Assembly: GCA_902776365.1 (NCBI GenBank)
Contig: CACYPU010000006.1
Location: forward strand, 28,062 to 92,061
Length of the DNA stretch: 64,000 nucleotides
Direction: 5' to 3'
Source of the DNA: an uncultured Bacteroidota bacterium
Lineage (GTDB): Bacteria > Bacteroidota > Bacteroidia > Bacteroidales > P3
Shown here: piece after piece, positions 35,507 to 44,800 of the stretch
Position numbering within the stretch: the first letter of the stretch is position 1
How the letters are laid out: each line of letters begins with the position of its first letter
Notes under the pieces: generated by a model
The model's database searches: none
Seen by the model: the letters and a program-made list of their open reading frames with translations, nothing else
Told to the model about the DNA's origin: nothing
Position numbers and translations under genes: made by a program

Positions 35507-37144
35507 TTAGAGGCCGAGGACTTCGGCACCTTGCAGGTAGACGATGTCGCGGGGGATGTTGGCGTCGCGGATGCGGTCGAGGTCTTTCTGGAGCTCGGGG
35601 CTGATTTTGCCGTTCTTCTCGGTGTAGGCTTTGGCGGCGTTGATGTCGCCGTCGCCTTCCATCTTGATGACGAGGGCTGCCCATTCGCGGGCGGCCTTGC
35701 GGGCGCGCTCGACGTTGATGATGTATTTGCCTGCTTTGTCGCGGCTGAAGGCGCCGTGCTCCTTGAAGAAGTTGTAGCACATGATGTTGGCCACGCCGTG
35801 GGCCTCGGTGGCGCCGAAGCGGACGCTGCGGAGGAGGCCGGCGATGAAGGTGACGTAGTTCTCTTCGATGGTGCTGTTGGTGATGTAGCCTTTCTCGATG
35901 AGTTGCTCGGTGAGGAAGAGGCCGCAGACGTCGGCTTTGGCTTCCTCCCAGGCGCTGTAGAGGCTGCCGAGGGCCTGGCGGCAGGGGCCGCGACCGGTGA
36001 TGGTTTGCTTGATGCCGAGGCCGTGGGCCACCTCATGGTAGCAGGTGTTGCCGAAGAAGGCGTTGAAGGTCACTTTGTCGACCTGCTTCTCGCTAATCAT
36101 CAGCCGGGCGATGGGAATCATGATGTTGTCGAATTTGGCCTGCATGGCGTTCTTGAGCTGGAGGCGGCGGGAGCCTTTTTTGAGCTGTACGCGTTCGTCG
36201 TTGGGGAGGTTGATGGCGATGGTTTTGGAGCCCGCATTGCAGTCGCCGGCATAGTAGACGACGTCGTAGACGTTGATGTCGCAGTCGGTGCCGGGGACTT
36301 CTTTTTTGTATTTCTCTTCGCAGGGGAGGAGTTTCTGCATCTCGGGCAGGAGGGCGGCGAACTTGCTGAGGTCCTCGCTCCATTTCTCGTCTTTGATGAG
36401 GACGAAGGCTTCGTGACTGCATTTGAGACCCTTAAGGCCGTCGTCGTAGTTCTCGATGGGGCCCACGACGAAGTCGAGGCGGCTGTCTTTCATGTCCATC
36501 CACACCATATCGCTCTCGAAGTAGTCGTCGGTGCGGAAGGCTTTGCGGCGGGCTTCGAGGTAACTCCTGAGGCCATCGTTCTCGGCGAGGCCGATGGCTT
36601 GCTCGAGGAGGTTGTCGACTTTCTCAAGCTCTTTGGCGAAAGCTTTGTGGTAGGGGAGGACGTAGAGTTTGCCTTTGTCGTCGCGGCGGATGACGCTGTA
36701 TTGGCTCTCTTTCTCGGGATCCTTGAGGGCGGCGAATTCCTTCTCGGTCATATCGACGGGGTAGAAGTTGCAGCCGGCGGGACGCTCCTTGTAGCCGGGG
36801 AGGAAGGGACGCTCGCTGTCGAGGCGGTCCCAGGCACCGTAGTGGATTTCGGCGAAGGCGCGGAGGGCGGGGTCTTTGACGCTCGCGAGTTTGGCGCGAT
36901 TGTCGTTGCCGAAATACTCGTCCCAGTAGATGTCGTCCATCACGCGGCCGATTTCGATGAAGATTTTGACCAGTTCGCGCTCGTTTTCGGTGAGGGTTTC
37001 GACGAGGTCGGAGGTGAGTTTGAATTCGGCAAATTCTTTTACTTTTTGTTTGATGTCGGTGCGTTTCACGTCAATTTTTTTGACTTGTGCGGTCGCCCCG
37101 ATTAAGGTTGTCAGAGTCATGACAAAAACGATTAATTTCTTCAT
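35507..37144 (-). CDS. Secreted M49-like (dipeptidyl peptidase III-like) metallopeptidase
   Basis: A 545-residue protein with a signal peptide (about 1-19, ending ATAQ). YHEVAHGLG gives HEVAH at 370-374 and AWEEAKAD at 398-405 supplies the second zinc ligand (Glu). The overall plan matches M49-like proteins of Bacteroidota, but the active site is HExxH rather than the HExxxH of classical DPP III. Monocistronic with its own promoter and terminator. Probably periplasmic peptide degradation. Confidence 0.8.
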   Translation of the reverse strand: MKKLIVFVMTLTTLIGATAQVKKIDVKRTDIKQKVKEFAEFKLTSDLVETLTENERELVKIFIEIGRVMDDIYWDEYFGNDNRAKLASVKDPALRAFAEIHYGAWDRLDSERPFLPGYKERPAGCNFYPVDMTEKEFAALKDPEKESQYSVIRRDDKGKLYVLPYHKAFAKELEKVDNLLEQAIGLAENDGLRSYLEARRKAFRTDDYFESDMVWMDMKDSRLDFVVGPIENYDDGLKGLKCSHEAFVLIKDEKWSEDLSKFAALLPEMQKLLPCEEKYKKEVPGTDCDINVYDVVYYAGDCNAGSKTIAINLPNDERVQLKKGSRRLQLKNAMQAKFDNIMIPIARLMISEKQVDKVTFNAFFGNTCYHEVAHGLGIKQTITGRGPCRQALGSLYSAWEEAKADVCGLFLTEQLIEKGYITNSTIEENYVTFIAGLLRSVRFGATEAHGVANIMCYNFFKEHGAFSRDKAGKYIINVERARKAAREWAALVIKMEGDGDINAAKAYTEKNGKISPELQKDLDRIRDANIPRDIVYLQGAEVLGL

Positions 37145-37186
37145 TACTAGTTATTTTAAATATTGTTTATATTCGATACCTTTTTG

Positions 37187-37217
37187 CAAATATACATTTT
37201 TTTTTGCCATATTGAAA
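37187..37217 (-). promoter_or_regulatory. Promoter of the M49-like peptidase gene
   Basis: On the minus strand TATATTTG (37194-37187) with TTTC (37217-37214) 19 nt upstream. The start would lie about 35-40 nt before the ATG at 37144. It overlaps the divergent tRNA promoter. Confidence 0.65.
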
Positions 37218-37233
37218 AAAAGTTGTACTTTTG
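37203..37233 (+). promoter_or_regulatory. Promoter of tRNA-Ser
   Basis: TTTG at 37203-37206, a 19-nt spacer and TACTTTTG at 37226-37233: an exact match to the Bacteroidota primary-sigma consensus. The start would be near 37240, giving a pre-tRNA leader of about 45 nt that contains a heptamer repeat. Confidence 0.8.
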
Positions 37234-37248
37234 CACCCGATTTTCACA

Positions 37249-37276
37249 AGGTGAAAGGTGAGAGGTGAAAGGTGAA
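37249..37276. repeat. Heptanucleotide tandem repeat in the tRNA-Ser leader
   Basis: Four units: aggtgaa, aggtgag, aggtgaa, aggtgaa. The same unit family occurs inside the deacetylase gene at 14732-14765. Located between promoter and mature tRNA. Confidence 0.95.
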
Positions 37277-37287
37277 AATGTTATTTT

Positions 37288-37375
37288 GGAAAGGTGCTCG
37301 AGTGGTTGAAGAGGCCCGCCTGGAAAGCGAGTAAGCGTTAAAAGCGCTTCAGGGGTTCGAATCCCCTCCTTTCCG
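37288..37375 (+). tRNA. tRNA-Ser(GGA)
   Basis: An 88-nt tRNA. The acceptor arm ggaaagg (37288-37294) pairs with cctttcc (37368-37374), discriminator G at 37375. The anticodon loop ctggaaa has anticodon GGA; a long class II variable arm follows (gtaagcgttaaaagcgcttc); the T-arm is ggggttcgaatcccc. CCA is not encoded. The anticodon stem cccgc/gcgag contains one C-A mismatch. Confidence 0.93.
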
Positions 37376-37378
37376 CTG

Positions 37379-37407
37379 AAAAAAGGAGACTTGGAGTCTC
37401 CTTTTTT
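37379..37407. terminator. Bidirectional terminator between tRNA-Ser and the lipoprotein gene
   Basis: Perfect 13-bp stem (37379-37391 with 37395-37407), 3-nt loop, A-run on one side and T-run on the other. It can end the tRNA transcript on plus and the export operon on minus, whose last stop is at 37428. Confidence 0.88.
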
Positions 37408-37427
37408 CGTTTTTGTGTTGGTGAGGG

Positions 37428-38225
37428 TTATTGCACTTTGGTCATGCTGAAGGTGGTGGTGTAGGTGGAGCCGTCGTCGCGTTGGCGGAGGGCTGTCCAG
37501 TTCATCACGCTGTTCTCGATGGAAGCTATCTCCCACCATTCGCGGTGTTCCACCTCGTTGTCGCCGGTGTTTTTCCAGCGGGTGCAGAGCAGGGTTCCGT
37601 CGACAAAATACAGGGCCATCTCGTTGACGTCGTATACCCACTGGCCGTTGTCGTTCAGGCGGTAGTAGATGTAGGTGCCGTCGTTCCTGTATTCCCAGCG
37701 GTGCAGTTCGCCGTCGTCGAACCGGGAGCTGTCGGCGCTGGTGATGTGGCCTTCCCAGAGACCGAGGATGTCGTCGCGGTAGTTTTTCGGCACTTTGGTC
37801 CACTTTACTGTCCCGTCGTTTTCGTACAGGATTTCCCCGTTATGGTAGACGGTGTATCTTGAGTCGGTCAGCATCTCGGTCTCGTTGATTGACTTGACAT
37901 CGAGAATGGCGGTGAAGGAGGTGGTTTTGTTGAAGCTTCCGTTCATGATGATGGTGTTGCCGTCCACTGTGATGGCGCTCGGCATGTAGTTGGTCCATTT
38001 CGGATGGTCTTCGGTGAAGTCCACACCCGAGGCGCTGAGGTAGCCTTGGGTGTCGGATTCGAATGTGTAGACCACTTTCTCGTTGGTGGTTGCGGTGCGC
38101 CCGTTGATTTCGCTAGTCATCCATTTGCCTATCATCTTCTGGGCGATGTTGTCGTTTTCATTGTCTTTGCCGCAGGAGGCAAGGAGTGTGGCCGCGAGGG
38201 CCAAGGTGAATAATACTTTCTTCAT
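37428..38225 (-). CDS. Lipoprotein with two lipocalin-like repeats
   Basis: A 265-residue protein. Signal peptide with lipobox LLASC (Cys about 18), followed by GKDNEND, whose Lys/acidic pattern resembles the Bacteroidota surface-lipoprotein export signal. Two halves each start with a GxW motif (IGKWMTSEING near 32 and LGLWEGHITS near 153), typical of lipocalin-like domains. Last gene of the export operon; function unknown. Confidence 0.75.
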   Translation of the reverse strand: MKKVLFTLALAATLLASCGKDNENDNIAQKMIGKWMTSEINGRTATTNEKVVYTFESDTQGYLSASGVDFTEDHPKWTNYMPSAITVDGNTIIMNGSFNKTTSFTAILDVKSINETEMLTDSRYTVYHNGEILYENDGTVKWTKVPKNYRDDILGLWEGHITSADSSRFDDGELHRWEYRNDGTYIYYRLNDNGQWVYDVNEMALYFVDGTLLCTRWKNTGDNEVEHREWWEIASIENSVMNWTALRQRDDGSTYTTTFSMTKVQ

Positions 38226-38242
38226 ATATTTTTATTTTTTAT

Positions 38243-39631
38243 TCATTGGTTGATGTTTTGTTGGGCGAGGGTAATCATTTCGGTGTCGCAGTTGAGGATG
38301 GTGGCGATGCGGAGTGCCTCGTGGGGGACGTCGTCGGAGTTGTCCTCGGTGAGGGAGTAGTCGATGAAGCGGTTGATGTTCTGCGGGTTGAGAGGCAGGT
38401 CGGACATATTTTCGACGAATCCTTTCACCCTCAACCTGCGGCAGGTGGCACCCAGTTGGCTGTAGTGTGTGGTGACCATAGTGGTGGAGCTCATATCGTT
38501 GAGTATCTTGATGATGGCCTGTACCAGGGCTTTGCCTTCGACGGGGTTGGTGGTGCGGGCAGGTTCGTCGATGAGTACCAGCATGTCGTGTTGGCGACAG
38601 GAGCGGAGGATGTCGCTGATTTTGATGATTTCGGCAGCGTAGGAGGAGAGTCCGTTCATCTCGTCCTGGTCGTCGCCGATGGAGGTCAGCACGCCTTCGA
38701 AGAGTTTTACAACAGCCTTGCTTGCAGGTATATACATTCCGCATTGTGCCATAATCTGGGCGGTGCCGACGCTCTTGAGGAGCACCGTCTTGCCGGCCAT
38801 GTTGGCGCCGGTGATGAGGCATACGCCCGGGTGGAGCGTGATGTCGACAGGTTGGTAGCGGAGGTTGGCTTTCTCGTTTCGCTCTTTCAGCCGTGGGTTG
38901 ATAAGTCCCTTGTATTCAATGGCATCGCCGATTTCCGGCTGTGTCAGTTCCCAACGGATGGACAGTTCGGCTTTGGCCAGTAGGAAATCGGTGTAAGCCA
39001 TTTGTTCCATGGTGGTTATGAGTGTGTCGGCCCAAACGTGCAGTTGGTCGGAGAGGCGGATGCAGACCTCTGCCTGTATCTCGTTCTGGAGTGCGAGGAG
39101 TTCGGAGATGCGGATGGGGTCGCCGTCGGAGGTCTGCAGGGCGTTGAGTTCGCGTCGCAGAGGTGTCAGGCGTGGGTCATAACTATCATAGATATAGAAG
39201 TTTGCGATTCCCGTATGGTCGGGGTCGAGCAGGGAGAATACCTCTGAGGTGTCGGGAATGGGCAAAATCTCGCTGAGACCTAGGCCTTCGATGGCGCCTT
39301 TGGCAATTTGCGCTTGTTGGGATAAGGTCTTGATTTCAAAGAGTTCTACCTCGTTTAGGGCGGTGTGGTTGGAGAGGGAGGAGAGGGTTCCTTGGAGGTC
39401 GTGCAGACACATCAGGCAATGGCGCAAGTCGATATAGGGCTTCTTGTATTTGTATTCAAGGGTGGCTTGGATGGCGCAGTCGAGTCGATGCCATTCGTTG
39501 CGCAGTTCATCGGCGTTGTTGCAGAAATCTGTTTTGAGCATCCGGCGTCGGCCAGCAGATGACATAAATTCCATGCTATCAATGATGTACTGGAATCCTG
39601 CGTCTTGTTTTATAAGCTCTTTTATTTTCAT
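38243..39631 (-). CDS. MutS-related ATPase (aminomutase-associated type)
   Basis: A 462-residue protein with a MutS core and ATPase domain: Walker A GANMAGKT (275-282), Walker B LVLIDEP (351-357) and TTHYSQLG. It lacks the N-terminal mismatch-recognition domains of repair MutS. Short MutS-like proteins of this type accompany lysine or ornithine aminomutase genes in fermenters (recalled from those clusters), but no aminomutase is visible here. Overlaps the P-loop gene by 4 nt. Confidence 0.75.
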   Translation of the reverse strand: MKIKELIKQDAGFQYIIDSMEFMSSAGRRRMLKTDFCNNADELRNEWHRLDCAIQATLEYKYKKPYIDLRHCLMCLHDLQGTLSSLSNHTALNEVELFEIKTLSQQAQIAKGAIEGLGLSEILPIPDTSEVFSLLDPDHTGIANFYIYDSYDPRLTPLRRELNALQTSDGDPIRISELLALQNEIQAEVCIRLSDQLHVWADTLITTMEQMAYTDFLLAKAELSIRWELTQPEIGDAIEYKGLINPRLKERNEKANLRYQPVDITLHPGVCLITGANMAGKTVLLKSVGTAQIMAQCGMYIPASKAVVKLFEGVLTSIGDDQDEMNGLSSYAAEIIKISDILRSCRQHDMLVLIDEPARTTNPVEGKALVQAIIKILNDMSSTTMVTTHYSQLGATCRRLRVKGFVENMSDLPLNPQNINRFIDYSLTEDNSDDVPHEALRIATILNCDTEMITLAQQNINQ

Positions 39632-40635
39632 TGTTCTATCTTCATTACGTCGTAGACAGGGGTTTGGAGGGCGTCACTCAGAATGTTGCAAGTGGTCTTG
39701 GAATCAAGGAGAAAGCCCTGAGGGGAGGTGGGGTTGAGGGTGACGGCGATGAGTTTGGAGCGTTGGAGCACCAGGAGGCGTCCGTCGCGGCGGGTGAATT
39801 CGTTGTAGGCTTCGGGGGTGATGAAAAGTTTGGTGAAGTCGCGTGCTATCAGCGTAATACCTTTCTCTTTGGCGGCGAGGACACGTAGCAGGCGGTCGCT
39901 TACGGCTCCGGAGGCAAAGAGCGTTTTCCCGAAGCGCAGGATGTCCTTTTCGGCGCGGTCGATGAGGAACACGGAGGCGATGCCCAGGTCATGGGGATGA
40001 CCTTCGTCGTCGACAGCCCATAGTCCTGATTGTATGGTGTTTAGTTGTTCTCGTAACGAGGGGTCGACTTCGTCGAGGAGGATGAGGTTATGTAGGAATT
40101 TTGTTTTGGACACGAGTTGCTTGACGTTTGCCGAGACGGCAGCGCCAGTGGCAAGAATCATGGCGTCGGTGACCGTGGGAGAGGCGAGGCTGAGTCGAGA
40201 GAGTGCGCCGTCGACGATGGAGATGTCAACGCCCATGGAATCAAGTTGTTCTATCTGTGTACGCAGGATGCCTGTGGTGGCGGCACCGGAGAGGAGGGCT
40301 TTGCCTCGGATGAGTACGCGGGCGGTGACAAGGGGGCCTAGGGCGGTGCGGCGACTGTCGACGGCTTCGAGGCACGAGACGAGTTGCCGTTTCAGGTAGT
40401 GTTGCTCGGAGGTGATGAAGTGTGTGCCTTCGTAGAGGACGATTTCGGGCTTGGCGGTGGCGAAAACGCTGTCGACCTGCTCACCGTCGACGCCGATGGA
40501 GGTGACGCCGACATGGGCTCCCATGTCGTTGAGCCTTCTCAATATATAATTAAGGCAAACAGTCTTCCCCGTATTCTTTTCAAGACCTACGATGGAAAGA
40601 CTGTTGTAGTGTAGTATATTGCGGACAAAGGGCAC
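39628..40635 (-). CDS. P-loop protein of unknown function, partner of the MutS-like gene
   Basis: A 335-residue protein. SLSIVGLEKNTGKTVCLNYIL holds a P-loop GLEKNTGKT (17-25), and later IDRAEKDILRFGKTLF. It appears to be the conserved partner of the short MutS-like ATPase. The start is GTG at 40635. No enzymatic activity can be assigned. Lies in the export operon between the Wzz-like and MutS-like genes. Confidence 0.65.
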   Translation of the reverse strand: MPFVRNILHYNSLSIVGLEKNTGKTVCLNYILRRLNDMGAHVGVTSIGVDGEQVDSVFATAKPEIVLYEGTHFITSEQHYLKRQLVSCLEAVDSRRTALGPLVTARVLIRGKALLSGAATTGILRTQIEQLDSMGVDISIVDGALSRLSLASPTVTDAMILATGAAVSANVKQLVSKTKFLHNLILLDEVDPSLREQLNTIQSGLWAVDDEGHPHDLGIASVFLIDRAEKDILRFGKTLFASGAVSDRLLRVLAAKEKGITLIARDFTKLFITPEAYNEFTRRDGRLLVLQRSKLIAVTLNPTSPQGFLLDSKTTCNILSDALQTPVYDVMKIEQ

Positions 40636-40638
40636 GAC

Positions 40639-41847
40639 TTACTGCTCCTTATCTTCTTTTCCTTTGGGTTCTTCCTTCTTCTCTTTTGCTTCTTCCTTGT
40701 TCTCGTCCTTGTTTTTCTTGAGCGCGGCTTTGGCTTTGCGCCAGTAGTCCTTGCCCAGCACGATACCGCAACCTAACACAAAGCCGAGGAAGGTCCAGAC
40801 GATGACGGTTTTGGCACGACTGTTGTCGGGTTTCATGGGGACGGAGACCGGCTGGATGACGGCGAAGATGGGGATGTCTTTCTTGACCTGCATCTTGGCC
40901 TGTTCGAGTTGCTTGGACATCTCCATGTAGATGTTGTTGGCGACGTTGAATTTGGTCCGCAGACGTTCTTTCCCAATGTTGGCGGTCGTGGTAACGACAT
41001 CTTGGTATCGGTCGGTGGTGCCAGCCAATGCTGCCTGGTAGCGTTCTGCTTCAGCTTTGGCTTCGTTATAGCGGCCTTGGATGTATTCCAGTTCGTTTTG
41101 GGACTTTTCGATGCGGATGCGGGTCACTTCATCTTGCAGCAGTTTCTGGGCATGCATAGCCAGTTCGGCAGTTTGTATGGGTTCGGTGCCGTGGGCGGTC
41201 AGCGTGATGGTGCCTTCTTTCTTGTCTACATCAAGGGTGAGTATTTGTCCGAAGCCTTCGAGCATCTTCTGCTCGTCACGGCTTACTACCAACGGTTTGG
41301 GACAATTGCTGGAGTCGGATGACGTAGTGTCGATAACAATCTCGGCTTCTTTCTTTTCACCAGCAATGGCAGAGATAATCACTCCAGGAAGACCGATGGT
41401 GTACTTCTTGATGTAGTCCATTACAGTCAGATCTTCGGGGTAATCTCTAGCATAGTCGAACATGCTGATCAACGTGTCGCACCTCTCGAAATGCATGGGG
41501 GTGTGCATCATTTTCAGGCGGAAGGGCACACTGTTCACGATTTGTGGATAGACGAGGGGCGAAAGTTCCGAGTTGTTGGATGTGGTCCCGAGGTCGAAGC
41601 CTGCCAATGCGGCGAGGTCGCCGAGGCCGGATTTCTGGGCGGAACCCAGCTGTGGCACCATCATGGTTTGGACGGAATAGGTGCGTTTCATCGAGAGGGC
41701 TGCCACGATGCCCAGGGCGATGAATATGAAGAGGGTGATGAAGATGGTCTTGCGACCGCTCCAAAGCTTGCTAAGCAACGCCTTGATGTCGATGCCTTCT
41801 TTTTCCTCTTGTTCTTCGGGTTGTACGTTGGTCTTGTTGTCGTCCAT
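40639..41847 (-). CDS. Wzz-like chain-length determinant / polysaccharide co-polymerase
   Basis: A 402-residue inner-membrane protein. Transmembrane segments at about 34-53 and 343-362 enclose a periplasmic domain with coiled-coil stretches (about 240-320). PxxP-type IQPVSVPMKPDNSRAK precedes TM2, as in Wzz. There is no kinase domain. The C-terminus is very rich in Lys and Glu (about 365-402). It pairs with the Wza-like protein for trans-envelope export. Confidence 0.85.
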   Translation of the reverse strand: MDDNKTNVQPEEQEEKEGIDIKALLSKLWSGRKTIFITLFIFIALGIVAALSMKRTYSVQTMMVPQLGSAQKSGLGDLAALAGFDLGTTSNNSELSPLVYPQIVNSVPFRLKMMHTPMHFERCDTLISMFDYARDYPEDLTVMDYIKKYTIGLPGVIISAIAGEKKEAEIVIDTTSSDSSNCPKPLVVSRDEQKMLEGFGQILTLDVDKKEGTITLTAHGTEPIQTAELAMHAQKLLQDEVTRIRIEKSQNELEYIQGRYNEAKAEAERYQAALAGTTDRYQDVVTTTANIGKERLRTKFNVANNIYMEMSKQLEQAKMQVKKDIPIFAVIQPVSVPMKPDNSRAKTVIVWTFLGFVLGCGIVLGKDYWRKAKAALKKNKDENKEEAKEKKEEPKGKEDKEQ

Positions 41848-41859
41848 ATAGTGATGGAA

Positions 41860-44800
41860 TTAGTTGTTGTTTAACCTAGAAATACTATATGCCATGATGA
41901 TGATGGAACCGAGGGAGGTGAGCGTGGTGAGAATTCTTCCCAGCTCGGCGCCCAGATCGAATTTTTCTTTGGGCTCTACCAGTTCACGTTCACGATCTCT
42001 GATTTTCTCAGTGTCCATGCGTAGGGTGATTACGCCACCGGGTTCCACGGTGGGGGTGCTGCGGAAGAAGAAGAGACAGTGGCCGGTACCCTCGCTCTGG
42101 TTGTTGGGGTAGGTGACGGTGACGCTCCATTTGTCGGCGTCTTTGTCATATCCACCAGCGAAGTGCTTGATGTACCATTCAGCGCTGTGGGATCCTTGAT
42201 AGGAGATGGTTTTCTGATCTGCGGTGAAGTCTGCGGGGACGTACTGATTCATGCGGGTACCGACGGCGCGAATGACGACGGTGTTCTCGCGGCGGGGAAT
42301 GGTGATGACGTCACCATCCATGAGGATGGGATTCTTCAGATTACCCTTGCGGTGGCTAATCTCGTCGAGGTTGATACCAATCATGCCTCTGAATCGGCCA
42401 GTGGTGCGGAAGAGGGTGGAATAGGGGTCGGCATCGTCGAGAAGACCACCTGCCTTTTTGATAATCTCCCAGAGCTGGGTCTCGTTGTCCTCGAGGACGT
42501 AGACGCCGGGGTATTTCACACGGCCGTTGACCTCTACGTAGCGGCCTTTCGTCCAGTTGGGAGTCATGCGCACGACGATGTGGTCGAAGGGCTGCAGTTG
42601 GAAGTTCTTGGGGGCTTTTTTGTCTTTGGGGTCTTCGATAATATTGTAGTTGTCGTCCACTTTTAATGTGAGCAATTCCAATTGGGCCTCGTTTTTCTTG
42701 TCGATAACGAGACGGAACACCTCGACGCGGTCGTAGGCGGCGCCCACTTCGAAGCCACCGGCCATCATCAGCAGGTCGTGCAGGGTGATGGAGGGGTCGT
42801 AGGTGGTGGTGACGGGATTCTTCACAGCACCGCTCACACGCACTTCGCCAACGTTGGTATAGGTGGTGTTGTCGTAGATTGTCAGGACGTCGCCGGGTTG
42901 CAGAAGGGTCTCACCATCATTCTCGAGGTTGACGCGGATGTACTGGCGTTTGACGGGGTTGGTGAGGTCGCGACGGACGATGTATGCCACGGGGAAGACA
43001 CTCTGCTTGAGGCCGTGGGCGTATTCGATGGCTTGGTTCACGGTCATGCGGTCGTTGAGGCCGAAGGTGCGGGTGAAGGGCTCACGGACCTGCCCGTTGA
43101 CGGTGATTTGGTCCACGTCGCGGAACGAGGCAAGGCTGAGCACGCGTACAACGTCTTTGGCTTGGAGTTTGAAGTTGGCGGCATCAGTGTCGTCGGTGGG
43201 GAAGGGGAGGGTAAGCACTTCGACGGTGAGGTCGGGACGCGTGCGCTCAATATAGACATAGTCGGTACGGGCGGTATGGGTGGGGCCGCCAGCGTATTCA
43301 ATGGCCTGACCAAGGGTCATTTGGTCGTTGAGACCAAAGGTGCGGGAGAAGGGATTGCGGACCTCACCGCCCACGGAGATGGTCCATTTCTCCAGATAGC
43401 TGTCTTGGGCGAGCACGGTGACGACATCGCGAGCCTGCAGTTTAAAGTCGGGGTTCCCGTTTTCGCCGGGGAAGGGGATGGTCAAGAACTCGACGGTCTC
43501 GTCGGGACTGGTGCGTTCGACGATGATATAATCCTTACGGGCAGTATATTTCAGTTGTGCTTTCTCGATGAGGGCAAGGAGACTGCTGTTCTGTTCGAAA
43601 TCAAAATTGCCGCCGTAGTAGACATCACCGCGGATGGAGACGAAGTTCTCCATGGGACGGTTGGAGGTTTTGATGCGGATGACATCGCCACCTTCGACGA
43701 CCACCTTGGTCTTACCGGACATAATGTCGTCAAGGTTGTATTCCAGATATTTCAGTTCGTCGTTCTGTCGGCGTTCAATCTGGACGAAGTCGGGATAGAC
43801 GTCGTAGGTGAGGCCACCGGCGTATCCGATGAGGTCTTTGAGGCTTTCGCCTTCAATCATCTCATAACGCATGGGACGACGGACGGCACCTTCGATGCGC
43901 ACAATGTTGTTGGCCACAGGGACGAAGAGCACGTCGCCATTCTGGAGGTCGAAGAGCACATTCTTGCTGTTGCCCACCATGTACTGGTAGAGGTCGAGGC
44001 GGTCAGTCTTGCCACCACGGGAACGCTGGATGTTACGGATGGAACCGATGGATGTGGGGCCGCCGGCTGCTGCAAGGGCGTTGAAGGCGGTGTTGAGGGC
44101 GCTGAGGGTGAAACCTCCCTGGACGCCAACCTCGCCGTAAATGCTGACGGTCACGGTACGGGCCGTGGTGATAGTGACGGCTATCTGGTCGGAACGGTAG
44201 GCATAGTGCTGTGCGAGTTTGTTCTGGATGGCGACACGGCCCTGAGCCAGCGTCATGCCTTTGAGGAATATCTTGGCGGCGCCGGCAGGTTGGATGCTGC
44301 CGTCGGCACCGATGCGCTGGTGAATCTCTGTCTGCGAGGAGCCGAAGATGGAGATGTGAATCTCGTCGCCTTCGCCCAGGACATAGGTGTCAGGGGCTTG
44401 GGCGCCATCGGTGGTGCGGAAAACATCCATCGATGTGCCGGTGAAGAGCGAATGGCCATAGATGTCATCGCCAGCGGTGGTGGAGACATGGTTCTCGGTC
44501 AAAGTCTCCTCCAGAGCAGCTTCAGCTGCAGCCTCTCCGATGGAGGTTTGTGGCATGGTGGCCGACGATGCGGTCACCGTGGTCTCGCCGCCACCGCTTG
44601 GGGTGACGGCAGTGGTTCCAGCGCTACTTTCGTTGGAATTATTGTCGGTGGTGAGTTCAGGGACCGTTTTCTTTGCGGGTTCAGATTTTTTCGCTTTTTC
44701 AGCCTGCATCTGGTCGAGGATGGCGATGACACGGCCTTGGTAGCTGGCATATTCGGTGGGAGGGATGTTGTCCACATCGATGCCGTTTTCCAGAAGGCGG

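Noticed and set aside
35405-37105. 566-codon plus-strand open frame
   Set aside because: Antisense of the M49-like peptidase, with low-complexity Val/Asp/Gly/Glu composition.
37156-37803. 215-codon minus-strand frame over the tRNA-Ser gene
   Set aside because: It is the antisense reading through tRNA-Ser and its terminator, a well-known false protein pattern (GIRTPEALLTLTRFPG), plus part of the lipoprotein gene in another frame.
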